DNA of 64,000 bases from Pseudomonas farsensis (lineage in GTDB: Bacteria > Pseudomonadota > Gammaproteobacteria > Pseudomonadales > Pseudomonadaceae): assembly GCF_014268805.2 (NCBI RefSeq), contig NZ_JABWRF020000001.1, forward strand, positions 496,001 through 560,000, in the 5' to 3' direction. The notes under the pieces were generated by a model, which worked only from the letters and a program-made list of their open reading frames with translations, did not search any database and was not told where the DNA came from. The position numbers and the translations under genes are program-made. Shown here in pieces: positions 43,462 through 52,872 of the stretch (positions are counted from its first letter, which is position 1; each line of letters opens with the position of its first letter).

Positions 43462-45149
43462 TCGCGCCGCTTCTCACTGTTGCGCCACACCCGATACGCC
43501 CGGATACCGGCCCGCACCGAGCCGAACAGCAGCCGGTCTTCCATCTCCCGCGCCATGCCTGAACGCACCAGCATGCGCAGGAAGGTGCCGCGGGCGCGGG
43601 CGATGGCAAAGTGAATACCTTGGGCTGCCAAGGTGTCGCGCACCTCGCGCAGCGCAGCGATGCCGCTGACATCGATGCTGGTTACCGCCTCTGCATCGAA
43701 CAGCACCACTTGCGTCTGCTCCTGGGCTTGCACCGCTTCGAGCAGGCGCATCTTGAAGTAGTCGGCGTTGAAGAACAGGATCGCGTCGTCGAAGCGGTAC
43801 ACCAGCAGGCCCGGCACGGTCCGGGCGTCCTGGTGCTGGCGCACGTCCACCTGGCCCTCGATGCCCGGCACCCAGCCCAACACGGCATCGGTCGGTTGGT
43901 AGATGCTATAGAGCAGGCGCAGGATGGCCAGGGTGACCGCGAACACGATGCCCGGCAGCACGCCCAGGCCCAGTACGCCAACGGTGGTCAGCAGGCACAG
44001 CCAGAACTCGAAACGGCTGAGGGTGTGGATGTACTTGAGCGATTTCACATCGATCAACCCCCAGCCGGCCATCAGCAACACTGCGCCGAGCGCCGCCTGC
44101 GGGATCCACGCCATGGGCGCGGTGAAAAACATCAGGATCAGCGCGATCACCAGGGCCGCGATGATGCCCACCAGTTGGCTCTTGCCGCCGACCATGTCGT
44201 TGACTGCCGTACGCGAGTCGGCGCCGCTGATGGCAAAGCCCTGGGACATCCCGGCGGCCAGGTTGCTGACGCCAAGGGCGACGAATTCATGATTGGCGTT
44301 GATCGCGTAGCCGTGCCGGGCTGCGAAGCTGCGGGCGGTCAGCATGGCGCTGCAGAAACTGATGGTGGCGATACCCAAGGCATCGCGTAGCAGGCTCTTG
44401 GTTTCGGCGAGGTTGCTTTGCGGCCAGGCAAGCTCCGGCATGCCCGCCGGCACCGGCCCGAGTATCGCCACGCCGAAGCGGTCCAGGCCAAACAGCCCGG
44501 CCAGCGCGGTGAACGCGACCACCGTCACCAGTGCGGCCGGCAAGCGCGGGTAGCGCCGTGGCAGCCAGATCAGCAGGGCCAGTGCCGCGGAACCGATGAA
44601 CAAGGTCAGCCACTGGATTTCGCCCAGGCGCTGGACGAAGTTGATCAGGCTGAGAATGAAACCGTCGCCTTCTATCTTGAACCCCACCACCTTGGACAAC
44701 TGCCCGGCAATCAGGCTGAGGCCGATGCCGTTGAGGTAGCCAATAAGAATCGGCCGCGAGAAGAAGCTGGCGATAAACCCGGCGCGGGCAAGCCCGGCAG
44801 CGATCAGCATCACCCCCACCAGCACCGTGACAATTACCGACAGTTCGGCGATGCGCTGCGGGTCGCCCATGGCCAAGGGCGCCACGGCGCCCGCGATCAT
44901 GGCGCAGGTGGCCGCATCGGGCCCGACCATCAACTGGCGCGAGCTGCCGATCAGTGCGTAGACGATCATCGGCAGTACGCAGGCATACAGCCCGTATTGC
45001 GGCGGCAAGCCGACGATCTGGGCGTAGGCGATGGCGATCGGTATCTGGATGGCGGCGACCGAAAGCCCGGCTTGCAGGTCGGCGTGGAACCACTCGCGGC
45101 GGTAGTGCAGCAGGTTGGCAAGGCCCGGCAGCCAGCGGGAAAGAAACAT
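43455..45149 (-). CDS. SulP-family anion transporter with STAS domain
   Basis: The 564-residue membrane protein has about 12 hydrophobic segments and the SulP signature region QIPIAIAYAQIVGLPPQYGL near the N-terminus. It ends with a cytosolic STAS domain (DAEAVTSIDVSGIAALREVR). Family members carry sulfate, bicarbonate, succinate or other anions; the substrate cannot be read here because no carbonic anhydrase or sulfur gene is adjacent. ATG at 45149 after GGAAATGTTTC-type upstream sequence with a weak ribosome-binding site. Convergent with the glycerophosphodiesterase gene. Confidence 0.88.
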   Translation of the reverse strand: MFLSRWLPGLANLLHYRREWFHADLQAGLSVAAIQIPIAIAYAQIVGLPPQYGLYACVLPMIVYALIGSSRQLMVGPDAATCAMIAGAVAPLAMGDPQRIAELSVIVTVLVGVMLIAAGLARAGFIASFFSRPILIGYLNGIGLSLIAGQLSKVVGFKIEGDGFILSLINFVQRLGEIQWLTLFIGSAALALLIWLPRRYPRLPAALVTVVAFTALAGLFGLDRFGVAILGPVPAGMPELAWPQSNLAETKSLLRDALGIATISFCSAMLTARSFAARHGYAINANHEFVALGVSNLAAGMSQGFAISGADSRTAVNDMVGGKSQLVGIIAALVIALILMFFTAPMAWIPQAALGAVLLMAGWGLIDVKSLKYIHTLSRFEFWLCLLTTVGVLGLGVLPGIVFAVTLAILRLLYSIYQPTDAVLGWVPGIEGQVDVRQHQDARTVPGLLVYRFDDAILFFNADYFKMRLLEAVQAQEQTQVVLFDAEAVTSIDVSGIAALREVRDTLAAQGIHFAIARARGTFLRMLVRSGMAREMEDRLLFGSVRAGIRAYRVWRNSEKRRDQ

Positions 45150-45194
45150 GAACAGTCCTTTGGAAATGTTTCAGGGAACGTCGGCATTTATGCG

Positions 45195-45214
45195 CTGCAA
45201 GCCCCTTGGCTTGC
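45195..45214 (-). terminator. Hairpin between the Bcr/CflA and SulP genes
   Basis: GCAAGCC and GGCTTGC pair around CCTT, a 7-bp stem about 95 bases past the Bcr/CflA stop. Weak terminator candidate for the efflux operon; no T-run. Confidence 0.35.
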
Positions 45215-45310
45215 AAGCGCGCAATCGGCCGGCATTCAACCCGATCAGCGCGCAGGTGGTGATGGGCCAGGTCAAGGAAGGTGCAGATACGGCCAAGCCA
45301 GCACGCGCGG

Positions 45311-46552
45311 CTACCTTGCCGGCTCTGTGCTTGGGCGCATGTAGATTGAAAAACAAAGGATGGCCAGTGCACATGCAGCGCTTTGGGTGATCCCCAGTAC
45401 CACCGCAGGTGGGTATCCGGGGGTTGAAATGGCCCAGGTAGAAACGGCCCCAAGGCCCATGGTCAGAAAGCCCAGGAATGCTGACGCCAGGCCGGCCTCT
45501 TTGCCAAATGGACTCATGGTCAGTGCCGTTCCCAATGGGTTCGCAAGCCCCATGCCCCATAGGAACATGACCATTGACAAGGTGTACCACCCTAACCCCG
45601 GGTCGGCGGGGCCTGCAACAAGCAGTGCGCCTGCCACACATGCGATGACCAGCCCCAGCAGCGTGACGGGTTTGCTCCCGTAGCGATGCGCCAGGCGCGG
45701 CGCCGCCAGGCCTGCCGCAAAGACAATGAACACGGTTGCTGCAAAGTACAGCCCCATCTGTAGCGACGACAGGCCGATGCCAGCCATCAATAGCGACGGT
45801 GTGGCGGCAAAAGAGGCGAACAACCCGCTCATCAGCAAGCTGGTAGAGAGCGCAGGGAGTATGAAGCGTCTGTTGCCGGCGAGCCTTGTGTAGGTATTCA
45901 AGATGGCTGCCAACGACTGGGCGGTGCGGCGTGCTGGTGGCAGTGTTTCCCCTATGCCTTTGAGATAGAACACTGCGATGAGTAACGCAGCGATGGCTAC
46001 GGTCACGAACAGCGCTCGCCACCCCAGTGCAGTGTTGAGCAGGCTGCCAAGCAAGGGTGAGAACCCTGGAGCTGTCGCGGTGGCGATCATGGTCAGCGAC
46101 ATCGCCCGGGCCAGCGCCTCACCTTCATAGAGGTCCCTTGCAATCGCGCGTGCCAAAACCGCAGCCGCGCAGACGCCGACCGCCTGAATCACCCGTCCCA
46201 TGATCAGCATGTCCAAGGTCTGGGCGTTCGCCGCCCAGAACGTGCCCAGCACAAAAATCATCAAGCCGCCGAACACCAGCCGCCTGCGTCCATAGCGATC
46301 GGCAAGCGGGCCGACCACTAGCTGGGCAAAGGCAAAGGTGATGAAGAAACTGGAGAGCGTCAGCCCCAGTGCTTGCGGGGCAACCTTGAGTTGCCGAGCG
46401 ATATCCGGAAAAGCGGGCAGGATGATGTTGGTCGACAGGTTACTGATCGCTGCCAGTGCTGCCAGCAGAATGATTACCCTGGCAGTGAGGCCGCCTGGGT
46501 TTTGCGCCTCGCCGTCATCAGTACGGGCTTGGTTGCCGCTGTGGCTGTTCAA
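45311..46552 (-). CDS. Bcr/CflA-family MFS exporter
   Basis: The 413-residue protein is a 12-TM drug exporter of the DHA1 Bcr/CflA type: LPAFPDIARQLKVAPQALGL, QLVVGPLADRYGRRRLVFGG in loop 2-3 and ARDLYEGEALARAMSLTMI. Its start overlaps the stop of the ketoacyl synthase gene by 4 bases, so it is the last gene of the TetR-MFP-RND-KAS-MFS unit. It would pass drugs into the periplasm, where the RND complex could carry them out. Confidence 0.88.
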   Translation of the reverse strand: MNSHSGNQARTDDGEAQNPGGLTARVIILLAALAAISNLSTNIILPAFPDIARQLKVAPQALGLTLSSFFITFAFAQLVVGPLADRYGRRRLVFGGLMIFVLGTFWAANAQTLDMLIMGRVIQAVGVCAAAVLARAIARDLYEGEALARAMSLTMIATATAPGFSPLLGSLLNTALGWRALFVTVAIAALLIAVFYLKGIGETLPPARRTAQSLAAILNTYTRLAGNRRFILPALSTSLLMSGLFASFAATPSLLMAGIGLSSLQMGLYFAATVFIVFAAGLAAPRLAHRYGSKPVTLLGLVIACVAGALLVAGPADPGLGWYTLSMVMFLWGMGLANPLGTALTMSPFGKEAGLASAFLGFLTMGLGAVSTWAISTPGYPPAVVLGITQSAACALAILCFSIYMRPSTEPAR

Positions 46553-47841
46553 GCGCCTGCCCCCCAGCGACGGAACAGCACGCTGGCGTTGACCCCGCCA
46601 AAGCCGAAGCCATTGGATAGCGCGTACTCGATGGTTTTTTTGCGGGCCTTGAGTGCAACCAGATCAAGCCCGCTGGCGGCATCGTCGGCGTGCGTCAGGT
46701 TCAACGTGGGCGGCATGACCTGATCTTGCAGCGCCAACACCGTGAAAATGGCCTCGATGCCACCTGCCGCACCGAGAAGATGGCCGGTTGCCGACTTCGT
46801 CGAAGTGATGGCTACGCCACTGCCACTGCCGAACACAGCGCGTATGGCGGCGAGTTCGCCAGCGTCACCCACCGGGGTCGAGGTTGCATGGGCATTGATG
46901 TGGTCCACCGCTTCAGGCGCCACGCCTGCCTGCTGCAAGGCAAGTTGCATGGCGCGCCTGGCGCCGCTTCCGTCCTCGGGGCCGGCAGTCAGGTGGTAGG
47001 CGTCAGCGCAGGTTCCGTAGCCGACCAGCTCGGCCAATGGCACCGCACCGCGGGCCAGGGCATGTTCCAGCGACTCGATCACCAACAGGCCAGCCCCTTC
47101 GGCCATGACGAAGCCTTCGCGCTCACGGTCGAAGGGGCGCGAAGCCTTTTGCGGGGCGTCTGCATGGCCGGTGCAAAGTGCGCGAGCTGCCGCAAAGCAA
47201 CCCAAGGTCACGCGGTCGATTGCGGCTTCGGTGCCACCGCAGATGGCGATGTCCGCTTCACCGCTGCGGATCAGCCGAGCCGCATCGCCTATGGCCTGCA
47301 CACTGGCTGCGCACGCGGTAACGGGTGCGCCCAGCGGCCCTTGGAAGCCGTAGCGGATCGAGACCTGCCCGGCGGCCATGTTGGCCAGAAACGCGGGCGC
47401 CGTGAACGGCGACAGCCTGCGCGGGCCGCGGGTGTCGGTGGTCCGTACTGCATCGGCGATGGCGCCGAAGCCGCCAACGCCCGAGGCGATGATGGTGGCG
47501 GTGCGCGCGCGCTCTGCCGCGCTCTCGGGGTGCCAGCCGGCTTGCTGCAATGCTTCATCGGCGGCAACCAGCGCGAACTCGATGAAGCGATCCATCTTCT
47601 TGCGTTCCTTGGCGGGGATCACGCGCTCTGGCTGATAGCCGGCCGCTGCGTCCTCATCCAGCGTAGGCACGCGGCCACCCACCGACACGCCTGTGCCGTC
47701 GACCACATCAGTGGGCAGGGCGCGGATGCCTGACTGGCCGGCCAGCAGCCGGCGCCACACTTCCTTGACGCCGCAACCCAGCGGGCTGACAACGCCCATA
47801 CCGGTTACCACGATTCGTTTTTGCGACAGATTGGCAGCCAT
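46549..47841 (-). CDS. Beta-ketoacyl-ACP synthase II-like enzyme in an efflux operon
   Basis: The 430-residue condensing enzyme has the complete Cys-His-His set of KAS II: Cys177 in VTACAASVQAIG, His318 in NAHATSTPVGD and His354 in KSATGHLLGAAGG, plus the gatekeeper loop SNGFGFGGVNAS. It should extend acyl-ACP chains with malonyl-ACP. No acyl carrier protein, ketoreductase or other fab gene is near; it lies between an RND pump gene (70-base gap) and an overlapping MFS exporter gene. The start is ATG 47841 (GAGAGGTCGAA upstream); ATG 47862 and 47868 are alternatives. It could be an inhibitor-resistant FabF copy. Confidence 0.88.
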   Translation of the reverse strand: MAANLSQKRIVVTGMGVVSPLGCGVKEVWRRLLAGQSGIRALPTDVVDGTGVSVGGRVPTLDEDAAAGYQPERVIPAKERKKMDRFIEFALVAADEALQQAGWHPESAAERARTATIIASGVGGFGAIADAVRTTDTRGPRRLSPFTAPAFLANMAAGQVSIRYGFQGPLGAPVTACAASVQAIGDAARLIRSGEADIAICGGTEAAIDRVTLGCFAAARALCTGHADAPQKASRPFDREREGFVMAEGAGLLVIESLEHALARGAVPLAELVGYGTCADAYHLTAGPEDGSGARRAMQLALQQAGVAPEAVDHINAHATSTPVGDAGELAAIRAVFGSGSGVAITSTKSATGHLLGAAGGIEAIFTVLALQDQVMPPTLNLTHADDAASGLDLVALKARKKTIEYALSNGFGFGGVNASVLFRRWGAGA

Positions 47842-47910
47842 TTCGACCTCTCGTAGGACCATGCGCACCCCCTTCGGCTAGCGCCGGGAGTGCGCGGTTG
47901 GAATGTGAAT

Positions 47911-50900
47911 TCAGGCAGGTTGTGCAGCGTCTGTGTGGGCCACCCGCGGGCGGATCTTGAACCAGATCGAATACATCGCCGGCAGGAACACCAGGGTCAT
48001 GATGGTGCCCACGAGCGTGCCGCCAATCAGGGTGTAGGCCAAGGTGCCCCAGAACACCGAGTGGGTCAGCGGGATGAACGCCAGGATGGCGGCCAGCGCT
48101 GTGAGCAGCACTGGCCGTGCGCGTTGCACCGTGGCCTCCACCACAGCGTCGAAGGGCTCAAGGCCATCGAGTTGGTTGTGTTGAATCTGGCCAATCAGGA
48201 TCAACGTGTTGCGCATCAGAATCCCGGAAAGCGCGATCAAGCCAACCAGCGCGTTGATCCCGAATGGCTGCCCGAACAGCAGCAATACCGGCACCACACC
48301 GATCAACCCCAGCGGCGAAGTCAGGAACACCATGGCCATGGCGGAGATCGAGCGAACCTGCAGGATGATGATCAGCAATGTCAGGGCAATCATGATCGGC
48401 AGCAGCGGAACGATTGCCTGGCTGGCCTTGCCCGATTCCTCGGTGGAACCCGCCATTTCGACTTTGTAGCCGCGCGGCAGCGAGCTGACGATCGGCTGCA
48501 GGTCTTTCCAGATGGCAGCGGATACATCAGGCGGTTGCAGCCCTTCGGCGATATCGCCGCGAACCGTCATGGTCGGCGTGCGGTCGCGGCGGCGCAGGAT
48601 GGGGTCTTCCATGCGGATACTCACCTCGCCGATCTGTGAAACCGGCACCCGCTGGCCGCTCGCGCCCACCAAGGTAAAGTTTTCGATCTGCGCAGGGTCG
48701 AGCCTGATCTGGCCGGCGGCGCGGCCGACCACCTGCACCGAGCGGATGTCTTCCCTGACCGAGGTGATCGGCACGCCGCTCAGCAGAAACTGCAACTGCT
48801 GCGACACTGAGGCGGACGTCAGGCCAACCGCCTGCAAGCGGTCCTGGTCCAGGGCAAAATGCAGCGTAGGCACCCGTGGGCCCCAGTCGGTGTTGACGGT
48901 CTTCATCATCGGGCTGGCGTGCAGCACGGCCTCAACCCGTGCTGCAATCTGGCGCAGTTGCGCGGGGTCCGGGCCCATTACCCGGTACGCGACGGGGTAG
49001 GGGGAATACGGGCCAAACACCAGTTGCGCGACCCGCACTTGAGCTTGCGGCGCCAAACCTTCCGAGGCTGCCTCACGCAGGCGATGCTTGAGGCGTTCGC
49101 GAGCGTCCTGGTTTTCCGTCAGCACGACGATCTTGGCGAAGGACGGGTCTGGCAGCTCAGGTGCCATGGCCAGGAAGAAGCGCGGGGGGCCCTGGCCGAT
49201 GTAACTGGTGACAATCTTGGCTTCTTCCTGCTTGCGCAGCCAGGCCTCGACCTTGATTGCGGTGGCATTGGTCTGCTCGATGGACGTGCCGTAGGGTAGC
49301 TGCAACTCCACCAGCACTTCGGGGCGGTCGGAGGTTGGGAAGAATTGTTTCTTCACCAGCCCCATGCCCAGCACGGCAATGACAAACGTGGACACCACCG
49401 TGCCTGCCACAAGCCATTTGTGGGCGATCACCCAGCCCAGCAATACGCGGAAGCGGTTGTAGTGGCGGGTGTTGTAGATAGCCGCGTGGCCGCCTTCGAC
49501 TGTCTTGATCTGGGGCAGCAACTTCACCCCCAGGTAGGGCGTGAAGGCAACCGCCACCACCCAGGATGCAATCAACGCGATGCCGACAATCCAGAACATG
49601 TTGCTGGTGTATTCGCCGGCGGTGGACTGGGCAAAACCGTTGGGCATAAAGCCGATTGCGGTGACCAGGGTGCCGGCGAGCATCGGGGCAGCGGTATGGC
49701 TCCAGGCATAGGCCGACGCCTTGATCCGGTCGTAGCCTTCCTCCATTTTCACTACCATCATTTCGATGGCGATGATTGCATCGTCGACCAGCAGCCCCAA
49801 CGCCAGGATCAGCGAACCGAGGGTGATCCGGTCGAAGTTCTTGCCGGTTGCGGCCATCACCACGAACACGATCGCCAGGGTCAAGGGCACTGCCGCTGCA
49901 ACCACGACGCCGACGCGCCAGCCCATGCTGACGAAGCAGACCAGCATCACCACCAGCAAGGCCACGAAGAACTTGACCATGAATTCGTCGACGGACGAGG
50001 TGATGTTTACCGCCTGGTCGGTCACTTTGCTCAGTGTCATGCCCAATGGCATGCCTGCGTTTATCCGGGCGGTTTCCAGCTCCAGGGCTTTGCCCAGGTC
50101 CAGGCCGTTCCAGCCTTCGCGCATGACGATGCCCAGCAGCAGCGCAGGCTCCCCGTCATGGCGTACCAGGAATGTCGCCGGGTCTTCGTAGCCGCGTTCG
50201 ACGGTGGCCACATCCTCAAGCTTGAGCGTACGGCCCTGGGTCACCACCGGCGTTTCGCGGATTTTTGCCAGTTGGTCGAAGGCGCCATCGACCCGGACCA
50301 CCACCTGTGGGCCGCTGGTTTCAACGGAGCCTGCCGGCGACAGCGCATTCTGGCTGCCCAGCGCGGCAAAAATGTCCTGCGGGGTGACCCCGAGCGTGGC
50401 CAGGCGGTCATGGGAAAACGACACGAAGATCCGCTCGGCCTGCTCGCCGATGATGTTGACCTTCTTGACGCCGGGCACATGCAGCAGTTGCTGGCGCAGG
50501 GTTTCGGCATCGCGTACCAGTTCGCGCTGGGGTTCGCCTTTGGCCTTCAGGGCGTACACGGCGAATGTGACGTCCGAAAACTCGTCATTGAGCATAGGGC
50601 CAACCACACCGGCAGGCATGAGCGTGGCTTGATCACCGACCTTCTTGCGGGCCTGGTAGAACTCTTCCTGCACGGCAGAAGGCGGGGTCTTGTCCAGCAG
50701 CGAAACCATGGTGAAGGCCAAGCCAGGCCGGGTATAGGTTTCGCTGCGGTCGTACCAGCGCAGTTCCTGCATGCGCTTTTCCAGAGGTTCGGCAACCAGG
50801 TCCTGCATCTGCTGCGCGGTGGCGCCGGGCCAGGCGGTGATGATGGTCATCTGCTTGACGGTGAAGGGCGGGTCTTCGGCGCGGCCCAGCTTGAAGAAGG

Positions 50901-50997
50901 CGAGGGTGCCGGCGAAGGCGATCAGCACGATGAGAAACAGGGTGATCGAGCGCTCGCGCACTGCCAGCGCCGACAGGTTGAAACGCGGCTGGCTCAT
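47911..50997 (-). CDS. RND efflux transporter (AcrB-like, VexF/TriC subgroup)
   Basis: The 1028-residue inner-membrane pump starts MSQPRFNLSALAVRERSITL. Its first periplasmic segment, KLGRAEDPPFTVKQMTIITA, is typical of the MexK/TriC/VexF side of the HAE group rather than MexB. TM4 has the proton-relay [18 protein letters not shown]. Its length is complete. It overlaps the adaptor gene by 4 bases, so stoichiometric synthesis is expected. With the adaptor and the divergent outer membrane factor it forms a full tripartite pump. Substrates unknown. Confidence 0.92.
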   Translation of the reverse strand: MSQPRFNLSALAVRERSITLFLIVLIAFAGTLAFFKLGRAEDPPFTVKQMTIITAWPGATAQQMQDLVAEPLEKRMQELRWYDRSETYTRPGLAFTMVSLLDKTPPSAVQEEFYQARKKVGDQATLMPAGVVGPMLNDEFSDVTFAVYALKAKGEPQRELVRDAETLRQQLLHVPGVKKVNIIGEQAERIFVSFSHDRLATLGVTPQDIFAALGSQNALSPAGSVETSGPQVVVRVDGAFDQLAKIRETPVVTQGRTLKLEDVATVERGYEDPATFLVRHDGEPALLLGIVMREGWNGLDLGKALELETARINAGMPLGMTLSKVTDQAVNITSSVDEFMVKFFVALLVVMLVCFVSMGWRVGVVVAAAVPLTLAIVFVVMAATGKNFDRITLGSLILALGLLVDDAIIAIEMMVVKMEEGYDRIKASAYAWSHTAAPMLAGTLVTAIGFMPNGFAQSTAGEYTSNMFWIVGIALIASWVVAVAFTPYLGVKLLPQIKTVEGGHAAIYNTRHYNRFRVLLGWVIAHKWLVAGTVVSTFVIAVLGMGLVKKQFFPTSDRPEVLVELQLPYGTSIEQTNATAIKVEAWLRKQEEAKIVTSYIGQGPPRFFLAMAPELPDPSFAKIVVLTENQDARERLKHRLREAASEGLAPQAQVRVAQLVFGPYSPYPVAYRVMGPDPAQLRQIAARVEAVLHASPMMKTVNTDWGPRVPTLHFALDQDRLQAVGLTSASVSQQLQFLLSGVPITSVREDIRSVQVVGRAAGQIRLDPAQIENFTLVGASGQRVPVSQIGEVSIRMEDPILRRRDRTPTMTVRGDIAEGLQPPDVSAAIWKDLQPIVSSLPRGYKVEMAGSTEESGKASQAIVPLLPIMIALTLLIIILQVRSISAMAMVFLTSPLGLIGVVPVLLLFGQPFGINALVGLIALSGILMRNTLILIGQIQHNQLDGLEPFDAVVEATVQRARPVLLTALAAILAFIPLTHSVFWGTLAYTLIGGTLVGTIMTLVFLPAMYSIWFKIRPRVAHTDAAQPA

Positions 50998-52097
50998 CGC
51001 TGCTGCTCCGTGGCCTGGTTGACCTGAGGCTGCTCCATGACTTCGGCTCCGTCGCGCAGCAGGTGCGCACCCAGTGCCACCACCCGCTCGCCAGGGTTCA
51101 GCTCACCTTTCACGACCGCGTTTTCGTCACTGACACTCAGCACTTCGACCGCGCGCTGGGTCACCTTGGCCGGCTCGCCGGCAATCACCCACACACTTGC
51201 ACCTGCGCCCTGGTCAAAGAGGGCACCGACGGGCACCTGTCTGGCCTGGGAAGTGCTGGTTGGCTTGGCAATATCAAGCGTGACGGTTGCCCCCAGTGGT
51301 GCGCTCGCCAACGCCCCGGTCAGCACGTACCTGGCCTCGAACGTGCGCGTGGTGGGGTCGGCGGCATCGGAAAGCAGGCGCAGTTTGGCGGGAAAGGGCT
51401 GCGCGGGCTTGCCGAACAGCGTTGCAAGGGCTGTGGAACCAGGCGCTGGGCGCAAGGTTTCGGGCAAGTGCACGACAGCTTCGCGTTGGCCGGCCTTGGC
51501 GACTCGCACTACGGCCTGGCCTGCAGCGACGACCTGGCCGGGTTCGGCGAAGGTGTCCATCACCACGCCGTCGACATCGGCCAGCAGTACGGCGTATTCA
51601 GTGGCGTTTCTGGCAACGTCAGCTTGTGCCTGGGCGGCACTGAGCTGGGCCTTTGCCGAGTCGGCCGCCGCTTTGAGCTGGTCGTAGGCCGAGGCCGAGA
51701 CCGCGCCCTCGGCCACCAGCCCGCGATAGCGCGCTTCGTCGTCAGCGGTCTGCCGGGCCCTGGCCCGGGCCGCCGTCACCGCTTCCTGCTGGGCGCGTGC
51801 CTGCAGGTTCAAGTCCACCGGGTCCAGGCGCATCAAAGGTTGCCCGCGCTTGACGGTTTCGCCGGTGTCGACCAGGCGTTGCAGAACCTTGCCGGAGACG
51901 CGAAAGCCGAGGTCACTCTGGGTGCGAGCGACCACTACCCCAGTAAATGAACGTGCAGGCTCCACCGCGTCCTGCACGATCGCTGCCCTGACCACCGGCG
52001 GCTTGTCGCGCGGGTCTTTGGCAGGGGCTGAATCGCCGCAGGCGACGAGGGTGAGTGGCAGTAGGCAACCGACTATTGCGGCAGGACGCAGGCGCAT
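50994..52097 (-). CDS. RND periplasmic adaptor lipoprotein
   Basis: The 367-residue membrane-fusion protein has a lipobox (TLVAC, Cys20) and HlyD/AcrA-type domains: an early beta region (ARSFTGVVVARTQSDLGFRV), an alpha-hairpin around 95-150 (QARAQQEAVTAARARARQTA) and beta-barrel (GSTALATLFGKPAQPFPAKL). It is the first structural gene after tetR on the minus strand. The 77-base gap to tetR carries a promoter and one of two TetR-type operators. Confidence 0.9.
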   Translation of the reverse strand: MRLRPAAIVGCLLPLTLVACGDSAPAKDPRDKPPVVRAAIVQDAVEPARSFTGVVVARTQSDLGFRVSGKVLQRLVDTGETVKRGQPLMRLDPVDLNLQARAQQEAVTAARARARQTADDEARYRGLVAEGAVSASAYDQLKAAADSAKAQLSAAQAQADVARNATEYAVLLADVDGVVMDTFAEPGQVVAAGQAVVRVAKAGQREAVVHLPETLRPAPGSTALATLFGKPAQPFPAKLRLLSDAADPTTRTFEARYVLTGALASAPLGATVTLDIAKPTSTSQARQVPVGALFDQGAGASVWVIAGEPAKVTQRAVEVLSVSDENAVVKGELNPGERVVALGAHLLRDGAEVMEQPQVNQATEQQR

Positions 52098-52144
52098 GGG
52101 ATCCCTTTCTCGAAAGGCGACATAGGAATCCCATTTTTATACTG

Positions 52145-52168
52145 GTGACCATTTCTGTCAATGGTCAC
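52145..52168. promoter_or_regulatory. TetR-type operator 2, adaptor-gene promoter
   Basis: GTGACCATT and AATGGTCAC face each other 6 bases apart; a TTGACA lies within the site on the minus strand and TATAAA follows. GTGACC and GGTCAC span 24 bases, exactly as in operator 1 at 52820-52847. Confidence 0.72.
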
Positions 52169-52174
52169 GATCGT

Positions 52175-52789
52175 TCAAGGTGCGAGGCTTCTGAGTATCA
52201 AGGCCGGCAGCTGGATGATCGCGTCCTGCAGTGTGTCCAGGTTGTGTTGAAGCAGTGCGGCATTCACGTACGGCCGCATGATCAGAAAGATGCCCAAGGT
52301 CGATTCGTCCAGCGGGGTCTTGCGCTCGAACTCCCCGGCATCGCGCCCCTGTGCAAGGATGTGCTGGATGACCTGGCTGATGGTGGTTTCATGGGCTTTG
52401 ACCGACGACCACTGGTCGCGCGATGCCACGGCGGCTATGTCATAGAGCTTGCGGTCGTGGAAGAAAAGGTCCGAGCCGCCCTCGGCAATGGCCCGGAACA
52501 GACGCCTTAGCTTTTCCGAGGCAGTGGGCGCATCGCCGGTGGCGACTTCGATGCGCTGCCTGATCAGCGCCAGTCGGCCGGAGCAGATCACCTCGCCGAT
52601 GGCTTGCTTGGATTCAAAGAACTTGTAGATGTAGGCCTTTGAAAAGCCGATTGCCTTGGCCAGGTCCGAGACCGTGGTCTTGTCATAGCCATAATGGGCA
52701 AAGTGCTCCATGGCCGCCTGGATGATCTGATCCCTCACGTCGTGGTCAGCAGGCCCCCGCGCCGGCGAGGGTGGAGAAGATTTAGTCAT
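52175..52789 (-). CDS. TetR-family repressor of the efflux/KAS operon
   Basis: The 204-residue protein has a TetR helix-turn-helix at about residues 38-58 (TTVSDLAKAIGFSKAYIYKF) and a ligand domain of about 130 residues. It is the first gene of the minus-strand unit and divergent from the outer membrane factor gene. The same inverted site appears in both control regions, strong evidence that this repressor controls both. ATG after AGGATGCTTCAAGA-type sequence. Confidence 0.9.
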   Translation of the reverse strand: MTKSSPPSPARGPADHDVRDQIIQAAMEHFAHYGYDKTTVSDLAKAIGFSKAYIYKFFESKQAIGEVICSGRLALIRQRIEVATGDAPTASEKLRRLFRAIAEGGSDLFFHDRKLYDIAAVASRDQWSSVKAHETTISQVIQHILAQGRDAGEFERKTPLDESTLGIFLIMRPYVNAALLQHNLDTLQDAIIQLPALILRSLAP

Positions 52790-52811
52790 TCTTGAAGCAT
52801 CCTGGAACTGA

Positions 52812-52847
52812 TTGACAGTTTGTGACCAAAATATAATATGGTCACAA
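52812..52847. promoter_or_regulatory. TetR-type operator 1 with divergent promoter
   Basis: TTGACA (52812-52817) with TAATAT (52834-52839) makes a plus-strand promoter. TTGTGACCA and TGGTCACAA (52820-52847) overlap its spacer and -10, spanning the same 24-base half-site interval as operator 2. Confidence 0.75.
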
Positions 52848-52872
52848 CCCTTCTTGGTCTACGAGAATCATC

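Noticed and set aside
46549..47841. Ketoacyl synthase as the housekeeping FabF
   Set aside because: Housekeeping fabF normally lies next to acpP and pabC; here the neighbours are efflux genes and transcription is coupled to them.
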